DNA of 6,758 nucleotides from a halophilic archaeon J07HX64 (GTDB lineage Archaea; Halobacteriota; Halobacteria; Halobacteriales; Haloarculaceae): assembly GCA_000416085.1 (NCBI GenBank), contig KE356579.1, positions 56,945-63,702 on the forward strand, in the 5' to 3' direction. Below are positions 5,743 to 6,758 of this stretch, piece after piece (the first letter of the stretch is position 1; each line of letters opens with the position of its first letter). The notes under the pieces were generated by a model. The model was not told the DNA's origin. It ran no database searches and saw only the letters and a program-made list of their open reading frames with translations. Made by a program: the position numbers and the translations under genes.

Positions 5743-6758
5743 TCACTGTTCCCCCTCGAACCGCAGGTGGACGTCGTACTCCGGGTGGACGAGCGCGACC
5801 CGGTCGTCGGCAACGAGGGTGACCTGTTCGGGGAACTCGGGGACCTCGCCCCGGTCGTCGGCGCGTGCCGCGAGCCGCTCGCGCCCCCGCGCAGAGAGCA
5901 CCCGGTACCACTCCCCGTCGCGCCGTATCCAGGTCCCGTTCAGACTCCGGTCCCGGAGCAGCCAGTTGCCGTCGCTACCGGTGTCGAACTGCATCTGCAC
6001 GGCCGAGATGTAGCTGTCCGGGTCCACGAGACTAACCGACGGGCGTGGGCCGTCTGTTGTTTCGCGGCCGATGGTATCACCGGGGTAAAGATCGTAGCTC
6101 TGGCCGGTCTGGAGGTGTGTCACCGAGGCGGCCGTCGGTGGGTCCGCCGACCGGCGTTCGAGCACCTGTGCGAGCACCGTCGCGTTCCGGTAACGGTCGT
6201 CTTTGTGTGCGCGTGTCGCCCGCTGAATGCTCTCCGCGAGCGGTTCGGGCACCGACCGTGTCCCGGGCACGTCCCGGGGGTCAACCCCGTCACCGCGCGC
6301 CGCGCTCGCGGCGAACATAAACATCAGCACCTTGCCGACCGAGTAGACGTCAGACCAGGGTCCCTGCCGGTAGCCCACGAGGTCCGGGTCGTTGTTCAAC
6401 TCCGGCGGTTTGTACGTCGGGTTCGGGATGACCGTGCCTGGTGTGCCGGACTCTCCAGGTACGAACCCTTTTGCGGTGTTGAAATCGATGAGCACCGGCC
6501 GGAGATCCGAGTGCAACATCACGTTGTCGGGTTTCAGGTCCCGGTAGATTATCTCGTGTTCGTGGAGAAACGACATCGCCTGGCAGAGGTCGATACCCAC
6601 CTGCCGGACGTCCTCGGCGTTGGTGAACCCGTTGCGGCGCTGCACCGCGTCGTACAGGTTCTCGCCGGCGACGTGTTCGACCACCATCGCCGGGTGTCCG
6701 TCGACTGTGACCCGGTCGACCAGCCCCATCAGATTCGGGTGTCCGCCCGCCTCCGCGA
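5743..6758 (-). CDS. Hanks-type Ser/Thr protein kinase with C-terminal FHA domain (5' end beyond window)
   Basis: 337 residues are visible, numbered from the first full codon at 6756-6754. The frame continues past the right edge, so the Met at 6729 is internal: the preceding EAGGHPNL is the alphaC/beta4 'HPNIV' region and carries the likely alphaC Glu (residue 2). The P-loop and ATP-binding Lys are not in the window. The catalytic loop is YRDLKPDN (71-78, catalytic Asp73, Asn78). The metal motif is DFN (91-93) rather than DFG. The activation segment runs to YKPPELN, with PPE (117-119) for APE, then WSDVYSVGKVL with Asp136. The kinase domain ends near residue 200. From about 211 to the end is an FHA domain: GDTIGR (226-231), a degenerate SAVQ (251-254) where SxxH is expected, RDRSLNGTWI (268-277), then a longer C-terminal insert. 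FHA domains bind phosphothreonine. The gene is coupled to the phosphatase downstream. Phosphorylation is predicted but not proven, because the N-lobe is unseen. Confidence 0.92.
   Translation of the reverse strand, partial: AEAGGHPNLMGLVDRVTVDGHPAMVVEHVAGENLYDAVQRRNGFTNAEDVRQVGIDLCQAMSFLHEHEIIYRDLKPDNVMLHSDLRPVLIDFNTAKGFVPGESGTPGTVIPNPTYKPPELNNDPDLVGYRQGPWSDVYSVGKVLMFMFAASAARGDGVDPRDVPGTRSVPEPLAESIQRATRAHKDDRYRNATVLAQVLERRSADPPTAASVTHLQTGQSYDLYPGDTIGRETTDGPRPSVSLVDPDSYISAVQMQFDTGSDGNWLLRDRSLNGTWIRRDGEWYRVLSARGRERLAARADDRGEVPEFPEQVTLVADDRVALVHPEYDVHLRFEGEQ
5751..5757 (-). promoter_or_regulatory. Likely ribosome binding site of the PP2C gene
   Basis: On the minus strand GAGGGGG lies inside the last codons of the kinase gene, with 9 bases between it and the phosphatase ATG. 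It contains the GAGG core of a Shine-Dalgarno. Unlike the leaderless genes in this window, the phosphatase is internal to a transcript and needs such a site or coupling to kinase termination. Confidence 0.45.

Noticed and set aside
5742..5813. 24-codon N-terminal extension of the phosphatase overlapping the kinase gene
   Set aside because: The residues are Ser/Thr/Arg-rich and unrelated to PP2C; the ATG at 5741 directly precedes the conserved YETGLDVG...NEDN start and has a ribosome binding site.
4995..5822. A 275-codon forward frame opposite the phosphatase
   Set aside because: It is the antisense shadow of the PP2C gene, whose full motif set is on the minus strand.
6727..6729. Treating the Met at 6729 as the kinase start
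   Set aside because: The frame continues upstream as EAGGHPNL, the alphaC to beta4 region of a kinase, and a start here would remove the ATP-binding N-lobe.

Overview
The window looks like a piece of a haloarchaeal (class Halobacteria) chromosome. The DNA is very GC-rich, codon third positions are almost all G or C, and the predicted proteins are rich in Asp and Glu. Four of the forward-strand genes have an AT-rich TATA-like element centred about 26-27 bases upstream of the start codon and no Shine-Dalgarno, the leaderless arrangement typical of haloarchaea. I cannot name a genus from sequence alone.

Layout, left to right. Positions 1-537 (minus) hold the N-terminal part of a divergent HflX-type GTPase; its GTP-binding domain lies beyond the left edge. 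A 172-base divergent intergenic region follows, with two short palindromes. Five forward genes come next: a class I SAM-dependent methyltransferase of the 'DxMxSWxSxLP' kind (710-1318, GTG start), a DUF4864-like small protein (1403-1804), a short-chain dehydrogenase/reductase with a complete catalytic tetrad (1860-2804), a second and unrelated SAM methyltransferase (about 2910/2933-3691), and a HEAT-repeat protein (3846-4601). Convergent to these, on the minus strand, are a PP2C-type Ser/Thr phosphatase (4695-5741) and, upstream of it with a single base between stop and start, a Hanks-type Ser/Thr kinase with a C-terminal FHA domain (5743-6758). The kinase N-terminus, including the P-loop and ATP-anchoring lysine, lies beyond the right edge.

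Functionally, the clearest unit is the kinase-FHA/phosphatase pair, a translationally coupled module for reversible Ser/Thr phosphorylation. The kinase has DFN in place of DFG, and its FHA domain has lost the conserved His of the SxxH motif. The five forward genes appear to be mostly separate, individually promoted housekeeping or accessory genes rather than one pathway.

The most checkable anomaly is the second methyltransferase. Its well-placed TATA box points to an ATG at 2910 that is one frame off from the methyltransferase body, so the gene is either frameshifted by one base or starts at a GTG at 2933. I saw no RNA genes, mobile elements or CRISPR array, and no gene-free stretch longer than about 175 bases.
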